Shown here: positions 24,271 to 34,899 of the stretch, in pieces | How positions within the stretch are numbered: the stretch's first letter is position 1 | How the letters are laid out: every line of letters starts with the position of its first letter | From: Mytilus galloprovincialis | Taxonomy: Eukaryota > Mollusca > Bivalvia > Mytilida > Mytilidae | DNA: 64,000 nucleotides | NCBI RefSeq assembly: GCF_965363235.1 | Contig: NC_134845.1 | Span: 68,353,261 to 68,417,260, forward strand | Direction of reading: 5' to 3' | Made by a program: the position numbers and the translations under genes | The notes under the pieces: model-generated | The model's input: the letters and a program-made list of their open reading frames with translations, nothing else | The model's database searches: none | What the model was told of the DNA's origin: nothing

Positions 24271-24566
24271 CTGACACACACGTTTATGAAGTATCATTTT
24301 CTTCTGACACACACGTTTATGAAGTATCATTTTCTTCTGACACACACGTTTATGAAGTATCATTTTCTTCTGACACACACGTTTATGAAGTATCATTTTC
24401 TTCTGACACACACGTTTATGAAGTATCATTTTCTTCTGACACACACGTTTATGAAGTATCATTTTCTTCTGACACACACGTTTATGAAGTATCATTTTCT
24501 TCTGACACACACGTTTATGAAGTATCATTTTCTTCTGACACACACGTTTATGAAGTATCATTTTGT
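24271..24566. repeat. 33 bp minisatellite, nine identical copies
   Basis: The unit begins 'ctgacacacacgtttatgaa' and repeats every 33 bp from 24271 with no visible mismatch until the end of the last copy. Because 33 is a multiple of three and the unit has no stop, both strands stay open (119 codons plus, 105 minus) and encode 11-residue repeats. I treat this as a by-product and not a gene. It lies about 760 bp upstream of the GTPase exon. Confidence 0.95.
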
Positions 24567-25332
24567 TATTGAACATCGCTATTAGTATACTTAGTTCGAA
24601 GCTGTATGAAAAGCTAAGTTTTCACATGATTTTAAACATACTTTCTTCGGGTTTATAAATTTAAAATGTTCAAGAAAATTAAGGTCGCAACTCTCTGTAT
24701 TTCAACATTGGATGAATATGAGTAGTCATTAAGGTATCTATTGCTCTTACAGCTCTTACAGATTCTCGTGTATTCATGTTTTTTTTTTTTGTGTACATCC
24801 GTGGCTGTCAAATGATTTTAAGCTTGAACGTTCCTGATGTAAGGAATTCTAGGAATGTAAGGAAATCTTGAAAAAGCGCACCGACCCACAAAATTATATT
24901 AAGTGTTATTTTCATATTCTAAAGATTAATTCCAAGATTCAGAAAATAAATTTTCAAAGGGATGGGACATTATGTTGTTACAATTCGAATTTGTAATGAT
25001 TTTTTTCTTTCGTTTTCATCATTCCGTTTTATATATATGATAGATTCTCTAATGTGTTATGACTTCTCAACGGATATGACTCATCACAACAATTCACAAT
25101 ATTATGTGTTGCAAGTCACATCAACTGTAAGTCCGGAATTTATCAAAAATCAATAAAAATAGAAGCTCTCCGGTCATTTTAGTCCGATATGAATTATTCA
25201 ATTTATGATGAGGACCTCAAATTTCTAGTTGTGATGATATAAAATTATGCTGAATATAACTGGGCTTAGTTTGTTTTTTTACTGTAATGTTTTATATCTG
25301 CTTTGTTAAATGCGGACTATATGTTTTTGCAG

Positions 25333-28300
25333 AAGATATACATGATAGACGTTTCTACTGTCGATGAAAGAAAAAGAGAGTTAAAACTGCCTACTGAAAT
25401 TAACGAGGAAGATAAGTATACACTTGATTTATATTCAATTGACGTGAGTGTCTCCAATGTCGAGACAATCAGTGATATCATAACTGAAAAGGCGTCTAAA
25501 AAGTCTACTGATCCATGCTCAGAAAACTTTTTAAAGACAGACAGTACAAACAAACCTGGCATGAAAAATCAAACTAGTGATTTTTTTCAGCATAATAATA
25601 GCAATGATGATGTTCAGACTGCCAATGCAAACATAATTTATCAGCAACAATCGGTGGAAACATCACAGCCACTAGAAAACACTGACTACGACAGACGATA
25701 TTTAGATAGAAAGATTGAAAACGTAGTTGATGATTTTGACACAACCTATGATATTTTGGAAAACCGGGATACTTATGAGAATAATGTGACTTCCGAGACC
25801 AGCATGATAGGCATTGAACAGATACCTGAGGGACCGCACCTTCAAGAAAGTCAAGACTTCCAAACAATCGACGTAAATACAGATAGCAATCTGAAAACAA
25901 CCCTGATGTTAGATTCCAGCTTAACAAACGACCAACAACGCCATGTGGAGTCATCATTACAAGAAAACCAGAACATTGATAGAAACAATTTTGTCACAAA
26001 TATAGAAAGAGCAGACGATCGTGACGTTCCGAAAACAATCCAAAATATTTCTGAGAGTACATATCGTAATGATAATAAGCAGTCATTAGAGTCAACAATA
26101 ATAACCAGCGCACAAAACTTAGAAAAATTACAGTCGGAAGAAAGTCAGGACTTTGATAACCGCAAAGTGGAATCAAAGGCGGAAAAAACAGATGACGATC
26201 TGAAAATAAACGAAGATTATCTGGAGAAAACGGATTGTAAATATTATAATCAGATATTAGATTCCGGCATCGCACACAGCTCACAAGCCACAGCGACATC
26301 ACAACTACCAAAAGGGACGGAAAGAAGCAATATAAAAATAGAGGATACCACAAAGAGTGAACTGCCTCCAAGTCCAGAACAGTATAATACATGTCTGCAG
26401 ACACCAGACCAGCAAGATGAAGTAACATCTGGAATAAGAGAAACATATATACAAACGGAGGAAGATGAATTTATGAGTAAATTTGGTTTAAATACAGTAT
26501 ATCCTCAGAAGATTACACTTGTGGACGTGATGACAATACGGTCTCAATCAGAAAAAATAACTCTATCCCAAGTACCATGGATGGTTTTAAAAAATCTAAT
26601 GATGATGAACTCTACCTGCCGCGACAAAATGATGGAAGAGTTCCTGGAGAGAATCTCCAAAGATGACTGTAATGACGAAAATTCCAATACATGTGTTGAC
26701 GATGACGATGATTTGGCAGAATTGAGTATATTTGACAACGACATAAATGATTCGCAAATCAAAGTGAACCCGCTTGACCTTTTGGTAGCCGTATTCAATT
26801 GCAGTTCTCAATCCCTCAGAAATATTTTAGCAGTCAAATTGTTCATGTGCAAACTAGCAATTCCACTTGTCGTTCCATCTGCAATAAACGAACTGACTTT
26901 AACAACTTCTCTACTCCATTCTATTGTTCTGGACGACACAACACATAATAACTTAGTTAGACAAACATTAGCAATAAATTGTGATTGTCACATATTAAGC
27001 TTTGTTCGATTAGGGATACCATCCGTTTCGAAGTCAAAGCTAATCAACACAGTTCTTTCTGACAGTAATCATGAAACATTCTATAACAAAAACTGTCCCC
27101 TAGGAACTACACCAAAAACAATCAGCAAAGGCATTATAGAAGCTGCCTGGTTTCTTCCATCAGGTGGAATTAACGATTTTGACAAAATCACGATGTTTAT
27201 GAACTTAAGGGGGGATTCTCAATTCGAACAAAAACAACTCCAATTTCTCTCAAAACTTTCCACAGTAATGGTTATTTTAGTTGATTTAGACGATCTTCAG
27301 GACAAGAATAAGCAAGAAATATTGCATAATTTGCAAAATGTCGTTACTGGTGGTATTGTTTTGGCTTTAGATGCATTCAAATATGACCATAGGACGTCTA
27401 AAGAAATATATCAAAGCTATTTAAAAGGGATCCCTGCACAAAGCAAGAAACCTAAACTGTGTCTATTGGCAGTAAATAATCAATTTGTTACCGTGCCTGA
27501 AGTTAAAAAGAACCTACATGCGCAATTATCATCTACATTGAAGAAGATAGATGTTAAACCACTTTCTGCAATGTTAGACGCAGCCACTGACATTGATTTA
27601 AAACGAGATACAGATTCAACTGATCTTAGCACAGCTAGGAAAAGGGTTGAAAATATATTAGAAGTAATTCCAAAAGATGTAATCAATGTGCAGGAACTAA
27701 TCACGCCATTACAAGGAAAGCCTTGGCATAGCTGGTGCAAACACTCAGAAATTGTTAACAGAACATCTAAATGTACCTCAATTCAAGAGAGGTCCATTCA
27801 TCAAGAGGAAATGAAAAAACAGCGTCGTTTACAACTTGAAACCATACCAAATATGCACTCGTTTATGACAAAGGCGATAAATACATTTGAAGAGTATTCA
27901 AACAACGATAGTTGTTTTGTTTTGTTCATTGAGTGGATGAAATTAATGTTGAATGATCGATCACGAACAGTGACGTCTGATTGTTTGACACAATACCAAT
28001 CAGACTGTCAAGCTCTTGAGTCAACAAAACTCGAAAAGGGTGATATCATCGAAGCAGAACAAAAAGTAAATAATAGCAAAGCGAATCTCAATAAAGCTTC
28101 TTTTATGTTTGAACATTTAATGAGAGAATGTGGACAAATTTTCGAATCAGTTGAAACATGTAAAAGTTACGCACTTGAGATTCTTAGTGAAAATCTCAAT
28201 AGATTCCAGCAGCTCCCAAAAATTGCAGCGAAACTTTTATTACTTGGTCAGCCTTTGGAAATTCTTGATGGCGATACCACATACGTTCCATTAATTTGGG

Positions 28301-31254
28301 TTGAAGCGGTTCTTTTTCAAGTTAAAGAATTGATACATGATAAAAAGCTGTTATCTATATCAGTAGTTGGCCTCCAAAGCTCGGGAAAGTCAACACTTCT
28401 CAACACACTGTTCGGGTTACAGTTCGCAGTGAATGCCGGCAGATGTACAAGTGGCGTTTTTATGCAATTGGTTCCTGTTAGCATTGAAAATTCTGAATAC
28501 GACTACATTGTTGTTTTCGATACAGAAGGTCTACGTTCTCAAAGACTTGAAGGAAAAGGTGAAGTAAGACATGATAATATGCTTGCTACTTTTGTGATCG
28601 GTTTGGGAGATATCACAATAGTTAATGTTAAGGGCGAAAACACGTCAGAAGTTAAAGATATCCTTCAAATAGCGGTTCATGCATTTTTGAGACTAAAGCT
28701 TGTAAATAAAAGTCTGAATCTTAAACAAAGTTGTTTATTTATTCATCAAAATGTTTCAGATGCCGGTGCGATCAGTAAAATGCTCGAAGAAAGACAGATA
28801 TTTGTCCAAAGTTTGGACGAAATGGCAAAAGCAGCAGCTGAACAAGAAGACGTTGCAGATATTCAAACGTTCAATCAAATTATTGATTTCGACTGTGAGA
28901 AGAATGTTTCGTATTTTTCAGATCTTTGGCATGGCGATCCACCAATGGCACCGGTGAATCCAGGTTATTGTAAGCGTGCTGTCGAAGTTCAAAATATAAT
29001 CCTTGACAGCCTTGCATCTAAAAGAAAAACATATCTAACTATTACTGACACAATAACGCGCATAAAAGATATTTGGACAGGAATTTTAAAAGATGACTTC
29101 GTATATGGCTTTCGTAACAATTTAGAACGAAAGGCTTCCGACGATATTGATAGAGAATATCATACCATCGTATGGGAACTGGAAAAGTTCAAGTATACAT
29201 TTATAACGTCAGCCGAAATGGGAAAACTTAGTCAAGACTGTATTGATAAATTGGACGAGTCCGTAAATGACTGTCTTCGTAACTTTTCAACAGAATTAGA
29301 AACAGAAATGAAATCTCAGAGAGAAAGGTTGGTTTCTTTTATTGAAACAAGCAATTTAACAGATGTCATGAATCAGTGGAAAGAAGAAAAACTAAGAAGA
29401 ATGAACCTCTTATCTGAAAACTTGATAGTTCAAACGAAGACTGACATGAATAAAATAAAAGATGAAATAAAAGCAAAAAAGATACAAACAGAAGAGAGAG
29501 TAAAGTACGAAAAACAAATTAATGAACTTGCCCGACAATTAGCTAGGGACATGAAAGGTGTTCAACCGAGTATTGAAGCAATTAAACAAAAATTTGACCA
29601 GATGTGGAATATTTGGCTGAATGAGTTGCATTTTTCGGATATAAAGACCTCTTCGTCAGTTGCAGACCGAATTGAAGCCATGCTTGCTGAAGAATTTCAA
29701 TCTGAACTTGGCTTTATGCACAGCAGGAGAGATTCCTGTGAAGGCAGATTAAAGTATCTGGAAGGGAGCATTTTGTGTGATAGTATTAGGGATGGGCATA
29801 TTAGCGTGAGGAAAATGTTAAACACAGATGAGCAGGAGGTAGAATCGATTGATGTCTACAGAGAGCAAGCTGTATCAGTTACTGATAACATTTTCATAGA
29901 AATAGACAGAAAAATTAAAGAACTCAGCAAGCTTGACGTACGATTTGACAACTTATACGTCCGTGAAATTCTGAACATTATATCTACTAGGTTTAAAAAT
30001 CACAATCATCATTCTTCCAATGAATACAGATTCAATTTGCACTCAACATATAGAGCCTTTATCATAGAACATGTCGTTCGACATTTAGTAATGGTTTTTA
30101 CAGAATTAGATCAACGATACGAGTCGAAACATAGTCCTCGAGGTCAAATGATGGAGTATAAAAACACAGCCTGGACTCTATGTACAAATTTAGTTGAACA
30201 AAATACAGAGGACATGATATCTATCAGCTTTTTTAAAGACGCTATGATGAAAAGTGTTACTGCTCGTGTTTCTAACTTAATTCCTATGGATGTAGCAGAT
30301 AAGGTGTTAGTATCATTTTCGCAAGAAAAGTATACGCTGATGAAGACAATAATGACCGAACTAGCAAAAAACGACAATTTTGATGGATACATGGCCTTTA
30401 TTAAGGATCCAGCTACTTTTACTAGAAATTGGCTCACAGACTTCTTGTACAAATACATTTTTCATAACAAAACGGATGACATCCACCATTACGGCTTACT
30501 TGCCAAAGGAAGAACAACTAAAATATTCGAAACGGTAGCAATGGCGATATCTGAAACAACAATACTCTTAAAAGAAATGGAGAGTATTTGCTCATCTAAA
30601 TGGATCAGTGTCTTTGTTAGCAAAATGAACATATATGACATATTACCAGTTACCGAAGAGTCCTTTGTTCATGTACTTGACCGAAATATATCCGATCTAT
30701 CAAATTTTAAGAAGGTTCTTTTCGAGGAAATGAAGAAGGTAGAAACCCAAGTCAACAATAAATTTGTTGAAACCACAAGTGATGACGTGCAATGGGAGAA
30801 AGACGTTCTTAGTTTAATTATGGGAAAGTTATGGGGCTGTGAGACAAAGTGTATGTTCTGTGCAGAACCATGCATGATGACTGACAAAGAACATGTTAAG
30901 TATGACAAACCACACAAATGTATACAACATCGTCCACAAGGAATCAGCGGATTTACTTACGAGTGGAACAAGTCACTTGTAGTAAACTTTTGCAATGAAA
31001 TAATCCAAACTGAAGCCGACTATGTGGCATATGACATAGATGAATATAAGGGGAAATCACGACAATATAAAGACTACAAAAAACATTACCCGGACTGGGA
31101 CATTCAACCAACATATGACACGTCAAAATACTGGATGTACGTTATGTGTACGTATAAACAAAAACTCACCGACATATATCAAAGGAAGACACTACCCGAT
31201 ATTCCTGCTATTTGGTACGATATTACGCTTGAGGAAGCTTTAGACAGCTTGTAA
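25333..31254 (+). CDS. Very large interferon-inducible GTPase (VLIG/GVIN-like), single giant exon
   Basis: Residues are numbered from the Lys codon at 25333, just after a good acceptor (tttttgcag, AG at 25331-25332). An unspliced start could be ATG 25321 or 25342. Residues 1 to about 380 are acidic, Ser/Thr/Gln-rich and probably disordered. From about 389 family-typical segments follow: YPQKITLVDV, then NPLDLLVAVF, then CPLGTTPKTISKGIIEAAWF, then MNLRGD. The VLIG-type G domain has P-loop GLQSSGKST at about 1013-1021 and G3 DTEGLRS from about 1063. A coiled-coil-like charged stretch lies around 1330-1420. Near the C terminus Cys1836, 1840, 1843 and 1847 plus HKCIQHRPQG form the conserved Cys/His cluster, and the end (YPDWDIQP...EEALDSL) is family-typical. 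At ~1,973 aa it is shorter than mouse Gvin1 (about 2,400). In vertebrates the family is interferon-induced and cytosolic/nuclear, with poorly known mechanism. The frame is intact, so it is likely a working gene. Confidence 0.93.
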   Translation, partial: KIYMIDVSTVDERKRELKLPTEINEEDKYTLDLYSIDVSVSNVETISDIITEKASKKSTDPCSENFLKTDSTNKPGMKNQTSDFFQHNNSNDDVQTANANIIYQQQSVETSQPLENTDYDRRYLDRKIENVVDDFDTTYDILENRDTYENNVTSETSMIGIEQIPEGPHLQESQDFQTIDVNTDSNLKTTLMLDSSLTNDQQRHVESSLQENQNIDRNNFVTNIERADDRDVPKTIQNISESTYRNDNKQSLESTIITSAQNLEKLQSEESQDFDNRKVESKAEKTDDDLKINEDYLEKTDCKYYNQILDSGIAHSSQATATSQLPKGTERSNIKIEDTTKSELPPSPEQYNTCLQTPDQQDEVTSGIRETYIQTEEDEFMSKFGLNTVYPQKITLVDVMTIRSQSEKITLSQVPWMVLKNLMMMNSTCRDKMMEEFLERISKDDCNDENSNTCVDDDDDLAELSIFDNDINDSQIKVNPLDLLVAVFNCSSQSLRNILAVKLFMCKLAIPLVVPSAINELTLTTSLLHSIVLDDTTHNNLVRQTLAINCDCHILSFVRLGIPSVSKSKLINTVLSDSNHETFYNKNCPLGTTPKTISKGIIEAAWFLPSGGINDFDKITMFMNLRGDSQFEQKQLQFLSKLSTVMVILVDLDDLQDKNKQEILHNLQNVVTGGIVLALDAFKYDHRTSKEIYQSYLKGIPAQSKKPKLCLLAVNNQFVTVPEVKKNLHAQLSSTLKKIDVKPLSAMLDAATDIDLKRDTDSTDLSTARKRVENILEVIPKDVINVQELITPLQGKPWHSWCKHSEIVNRTSKCTSIQERSIHQEEMKKQRRLQLETIPNMHSFMTKAINTFEEYSNNDSCFVLFIEWMKLMLNDRSRTVTSDCLTQYQSDCQALESTKLEKGDIIEAEQKVNNSKANLNKASFMFEHLMRECGQIFESVETCKSYALEILSENLNRFQQLPKIAAKLLLLGQPLEILDGDTTYVPLIWVEAVLFQVKELIHDKKLLSISVVGLQSSGKSTLLNTLFGLQFAVNAGRCTSGVFMQLVPVSIENSEYDYIVVFDTEGLRSQRLEGKGEVRHDNMLATFVIGLGDITIVNVKGENTSEVKDILQIAVHAFLRLKLVNKSLNLKQSCLFIHQNVSDAGAISKMLEERQIFVQSLDEMAKAAAEQEDVADIQTFNQIIDFDCEKNVSYFSDLWHGDPPMAPVNPGYCKRAVEVQNIILDSLASKRKTYLTITDTITRIKDIWTGILKDDFVYGFRNNLERKASDDIDREYHTIVWELEKFKYTFITSAEMGKLSQDCIDKLDESVNDCLRNFSTELETEMKSQRERLVSFIETSNLTDVMNQWKEEKLRRMNLLSENLIVQTKTDMNKIKDEIKAKKIQTEERVKYEKQINELARQLARDMKGVQPSIEAIKQKFDQMWNIWLNELHFSDIKTSSSVADRIEAMLAEEFQSELGFMHSRRDSCEGRLKYLEGSILCDSIRDGHISVRKMLNTDEQEVESIDVYREQAVSVTDNIFIEIDRKIKELSKLDVRFDNLYVREILNIISTRFKNHNHHSSNEYRFNLHSTYRAFIIEHVVRHLVMVFTELDQRYESKHSPRGQMMEYKNTAWTLCTNLVEQNTEDMISISFFKDAMMKSVTARVSNLIPMDVADKVLVSFSQEKYTLMKTIMTELAKNDNFDGYMAFIKDPATFTRNWLTDFLYKYIFHNKTDDIHHYGLLAKGRTTKIFETVAMAISETTILLKEMESICSSKWISVFVSKMNIYDILPVTEESFVHVLDRNISDLSNFKKVLFEEMKKVETQVNNKFVETTSDDVQWEKDVLSLIMGKLWGCETKCMFCAEPCMMTDKEHVKYDKPHKCIQHRPQGISGFTYEWNKSLVVNFCNEIIQTEADYVAYDIDEYKGKSRQYKDYKKHYPDWDIQPTYDTSKYWMYVMCTYKQKLTDIYQRKTLPDIPAIWYDITLEEALDSL

Positions 31255-31439
31255 CAATATAAATTTTGACCGTGTGCGTTATCAATATTATTAATATGTT
31301 TCCTTCAGTTTTTAAGTTGCCACATACTTGAAGAATAGCTTTTATCTGAAAATAGATACTTTTTGACCACAAAGTCTTTAATGTAGTTGTATTTATCCAA
31401 TAACACTACATGACTTGTATAGCAAGATCACGAATACAG

Positions 31440-31600
31440 TTTCATCAATGACAGGGTACGGCACGATTACCAAAAAGTGTAATCGATTACTCGATGTATA
31501 TTTGTCGATTATACAGATTTTTGTTTGTAATCGATCGCAGTCGATTACTTTATTAAAAGTAATTACATTACTTTTCGATTACGATCACTTACAAATCTTA
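31440..31600. repeat. hAT-like MITE end, GTAATCGATTAC-rich
   Basis: Starts 'cagggtacggcacgattac' and is followed by many overlapping 'gtaatcgattac' and 'aagtaattacattactttt' motifs, a composition typical of a widespread class of miniature hAT elements. No opposite end or target duplication could be identified. Confidence 0.4.
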
Positions 31601-31605
31601 GCTGT

Positions 31606-31780
31606 ATTTGGCAAACTTTTTAGGAATTTTGGTCCTTAATGCTCTTTAATTTCCTACTGTATTTGGCATTTTTAACTTTTTTTATTCAAACGTCACTGAT
31701 GAGTCTTTTGTAAACGAAATTCGCGTCTGGCGTAAATAGAAAATTTAATCCTGGTATCTATGATGAGTTTATATGCTACA
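31606..31780 (-). repeat. Fragment of the ~356 bp dispersed repeat
   Basis: Diverged copy of the unit seen at 61097-61825 and 56900-57420. It is recognised by the 'cgtcactgatgagtc' and 'cgcgtctggcgta' core. Confidence 0.6.
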
Positions 31781-32980
31781 AAATTATTAAAAATAATAAT
31801 GCATGTTACACACAATTATGTTTTACAACATATGTATAGGTATAGTGAAAATTTCGAAATTTACAAAAACGGCAATAAAACATTGCTGTCATACTTAACT
31901 TTAGTTAGGACTTTAGTGTTTACTTATTATTAACAGGTACATTGTATATTCATTTGAAAATAAACCATCACCATGTTGAAAGTTTAGTCTGAAAATAAAT
32001 ATAAAACAGTAGAAGAATTAATTAGTACAGGTCAATAAAGTACAAATTATAAAGTTGGATAATATAATGTAAATATTTTAATCATCTAATAAGTAAATAC
32101 GTAAGGACAAGATATTTGTTGAGAATCTTTATTTGTTAATATCTTAACAAAATTATAAACAATATATTTATATATATATATATGTAGAGTGAAAATGGGT
32201 TACATGTTTCTGTATACATATTTCTAAAGAAGAATTTCAATGCATAATCGTGAGTTCGATGTCAAAAGGAATTTGTGTAATGACTTATCAACTATTTATC
32301 TATTCTAAGCTAACATTTCTACTCTTATTGACAACTGTGCTTTACGGAATATTGATGCAAATTAGCTTACCATTTCAATTTACCACAGAACTTATTTTAA
32401 TGTATTTTCTGTTTTGATATAAAAGGTATTTTTAAAATTATTGACAATTTGCGCAAACACAGTCATTTGTTTCAAAAGCTGGATATAAATTACAATTTGG
32501 TAGAAGATCTAGTTAAAAATATTACAGCTTTAAAAAAATATATATTTCTATGTATGCAAAATTAAAGGTTTTAGGTACAAATGTAATTGAAATAAATACT
32601 TTTTTTAATTTTCATAACAAATGAAGATGCCAAAAAATCCTTAAATGTATTTATAACAATGAATGTTTGTTGTTTTTAATGAACAGAACGAGTGATTCAT
32701 ATTTTCGTCAATTCCAAAACCATTTTTAGATATGTAAACAAGGTACCATGTTCTAACAACAACTTTTCGTCGGAACATAGGAAATGATTTATAGTTCTTT
32801 TTTTCTCAAAATAGTTATTTTATATTCTATTTTGATTATTATATATACAGGTTTTATCATTTTGGGAAACATTCATAATAAAGATTTCTTTACTTTTAAC
32901 GTATACGATTTCTAGAGGTGTTTTTTAGGTAGCATGTTTCAGTAACTGACAGTGATTTTCAAACCTCTCAAATATCAGCA
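31780..32980. other. Intergenic DNA, nothing recognised
   Basis: Very AT-rich, with a short (TA)n run near 32168-32184. No exon or repeat was recognised. Confidence 0.4.
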
Positions 32981-32984
32981 TGGT

Positions 32985-33552
32985 GTTTGTGAATATATAA
33001 AATGTCGTATAAATAATCAATACTACCAGAACTGGTTTACTACTTTGAACGATTGTGAAAAATTGTGTTTATATAGAAATTGAAAAATGAGTTATGTTTA
33101 GAAGATTACTTAAAGTATGATTTTAATATTGATATACTGACTAGACTGCGTAGTGGAACATTAAAACTAAATATTGAAGTTGGTCGTTTTGACAATATTT
33201 CTAGAGAAAATCGTATATGTATATGCTGTCATATGAATTGTATTGAAAACGAGTACCATTTTGTTCTTGAATGTCCTGCCTTTAGATCATTGAGACAACA
33301 GTGTTTACCAAAATATTTTGTTCATGGCCAACTAATAGAAAGCTGGTATTTCTATTAAGTGTAAATTTCTTAATGCGGCATGGAAGTTAAGATCACAAAT
33401 AATCATTGCATACCAGTTGTAATTATGTGCGTGTCACCATATTGTGTTGTTCTCTGTTTGTTTACTGTCATTATTGTAATTGTATATTATGTTATTTTGC
33501 TATAGCATTTTGTTTGCTTCTGCAATAAAATATATGCATTCATTCATTCATA
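32985..33552 (+). mobile_element. LINE 3' end remnant with ATTC tail
   Basis: Contains the last ~100 codons of a non-LTR retrotransposon polyprotein, a ~190 bp AT-rich 3' UTR with 'aataaaat' at about 33522, and a terminal (ATTC)n tail ('gcattcattcattcat', 33537-33552). A simple-repeat tail is typical of several LINE clades. The 5' part is absent. Confidence 0.75.
33000..33358 (+). pseudogene. C-terminal fragment of LINE reverse-transcriptase polyprotein
   Basis: The open part (from 33080) reads LTRLRSGTLKLNIEVGRF, then CICCHMN...ENEYHFVLECPAF. This is the arginine-rich helix and the CCHC-like finger (CxxC...HxxxxC) found at the end of many LINE ORF2 proteins. Upstream, related coding sequence (QNWFTTLNDCEKLCLYR) continues in another frame, so a one-base frameshift lies near 33075. 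It is inactive. Confidence 0.75.
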
Positions 33553-33954
33553 ATACATTACAATGTTATTGCAACCCAATGCAACAGAAATGACAACATT
33601 TTAACAAGGATTTCTCAGCTCTTACTAAAAGAAAAATTTGCTATACTGTCTTGAGCATTCTGATTTTTTTAGTTGTAGTATGTCAGCAGTTTTGTAGGCT
33701 GGTTTATACCCATAAAAATATGAAGGGATATGAAGTAAATTCACATAAGACAATATCAATATCGATAAATGGTTAAATCCAAAAATGGAATGTTTTTATT
33801 GTTGTGCATCATTTTCATGTCACCACAAAACATTCAAGAATGAGCAATATTACTCATATCTGGTAGTGAATTTAAGTTGACCCCTTGCATCGGTTGCATT
33901 TGATCATGGTCCAGTTGGAATTTTCATCGAGTTCAGTATTTTTGTGATTTTACA

Positions 33955-34720
33955 TTTTTAGCTCTTCGTTCCAAAAACCGGAGAGCTTTAGCCTTCACTT
34001 GGCGTCCGTGATCGAACGTCGTCGTCCATCTTCTGCTCTAAAACGACCGAACCAATTCCAACCATACTTAAGCTGAACGATCCTTATAATATACAGAATA
34101 AAGTTTGTGTTTTATTTTTTGTTTCGTCAAAAACATAGCCGGCATGCCTAAGAAAAGAACATAGGGATGAAATACAGTTTATTTTTTGGCTTATATCTTA
34201 AACACTAAAGCATTTAGAGCAAATTTGATGTACAATTGTTCAGTAGGTTAAATTCTATCAGCCATGAAATTTTGAGATGAATCTAACAACCTATTGTTTG
34301 GTTGACGCCACTAACTTGGTTATGTTAATGAAATTATGCAGTTTTGGGGTATTATCTTGAATATGATTTATGATAAAGATAAACCGTAAACAGCATAACT
34401 GATCAGAAAAGTTAGATCTACAAATAAGTATATATGACCAAAACTTGCAATTGACCGCCTGAGGAATTATTGCCCTTAAAAGACATGTTTTAACAATTTT
34501 TTATGTAGTTTGCTTACTTAAAAATAAAATCTTCTCCTTTGGAACTGCTGAATCAATTTGAATCAAACATAGGCTGAATGAGTTTCAGAGTTTCTAGTAT
34601 AAATTTTGAATTTTATTTCCCTGTAAATCAAAAACATAGCCACTATGGCTAAAATGGAACATAGGGGTAAAATGCAAATTTTGCTTTTGAAGAAAATATG
34701 ACAGATACAACAAACATTTA
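33955..34720 (+). repeat. Dispersed bivalve repeat ('gagctttagcc...cgtccgtgatcg' family)
   Basis: Starts at 'agctcttcgttccaaaa' with 'ggcgtccgtgatcgaacg'. It contains two loosely related halves marked by 'aaaaacatagcc' and 'ggaacataggggtaaaatg' (about 34128 and 34630). A reverse fragment of the same family lies around 58660-58880. I recognise it as a common bivalve sequence, class unknown. Confidence 0.55.
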
Positions 34721-34899
34721 CACGGAATTCTTTAGCCACTTATTAATATATATTGAAAAGCAAAAAATAATTATTGATGAAAGATTCAAGCTTAAAATTT
34801 CAGGTGCGCGATTAAGACTCTTGGGACTCTGTTGTTTTTTAGCAGGATTTATATTTTGATGTCTGTTTGTTGATACTTTAAAATTTCACCAAAACCGAA

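Noticed and set aside
24271..24566. CRISPR-like array
   Set aside because: The repeats are contiguous with no spacers, and the genome is eukaryotic.
24259..24585. Two long overlapping open frames (119 and 105 codons) as genes
   Set aside because: They exist only because a stop-free 33 bp unit repeats in frame; no start context, splice or family evidence.
25317..26811. Minus-strand open frames of 71-150 codons opposite the GTPase
   Set aside because: Shadows of the large plus-strand coding exon, with no independent support.
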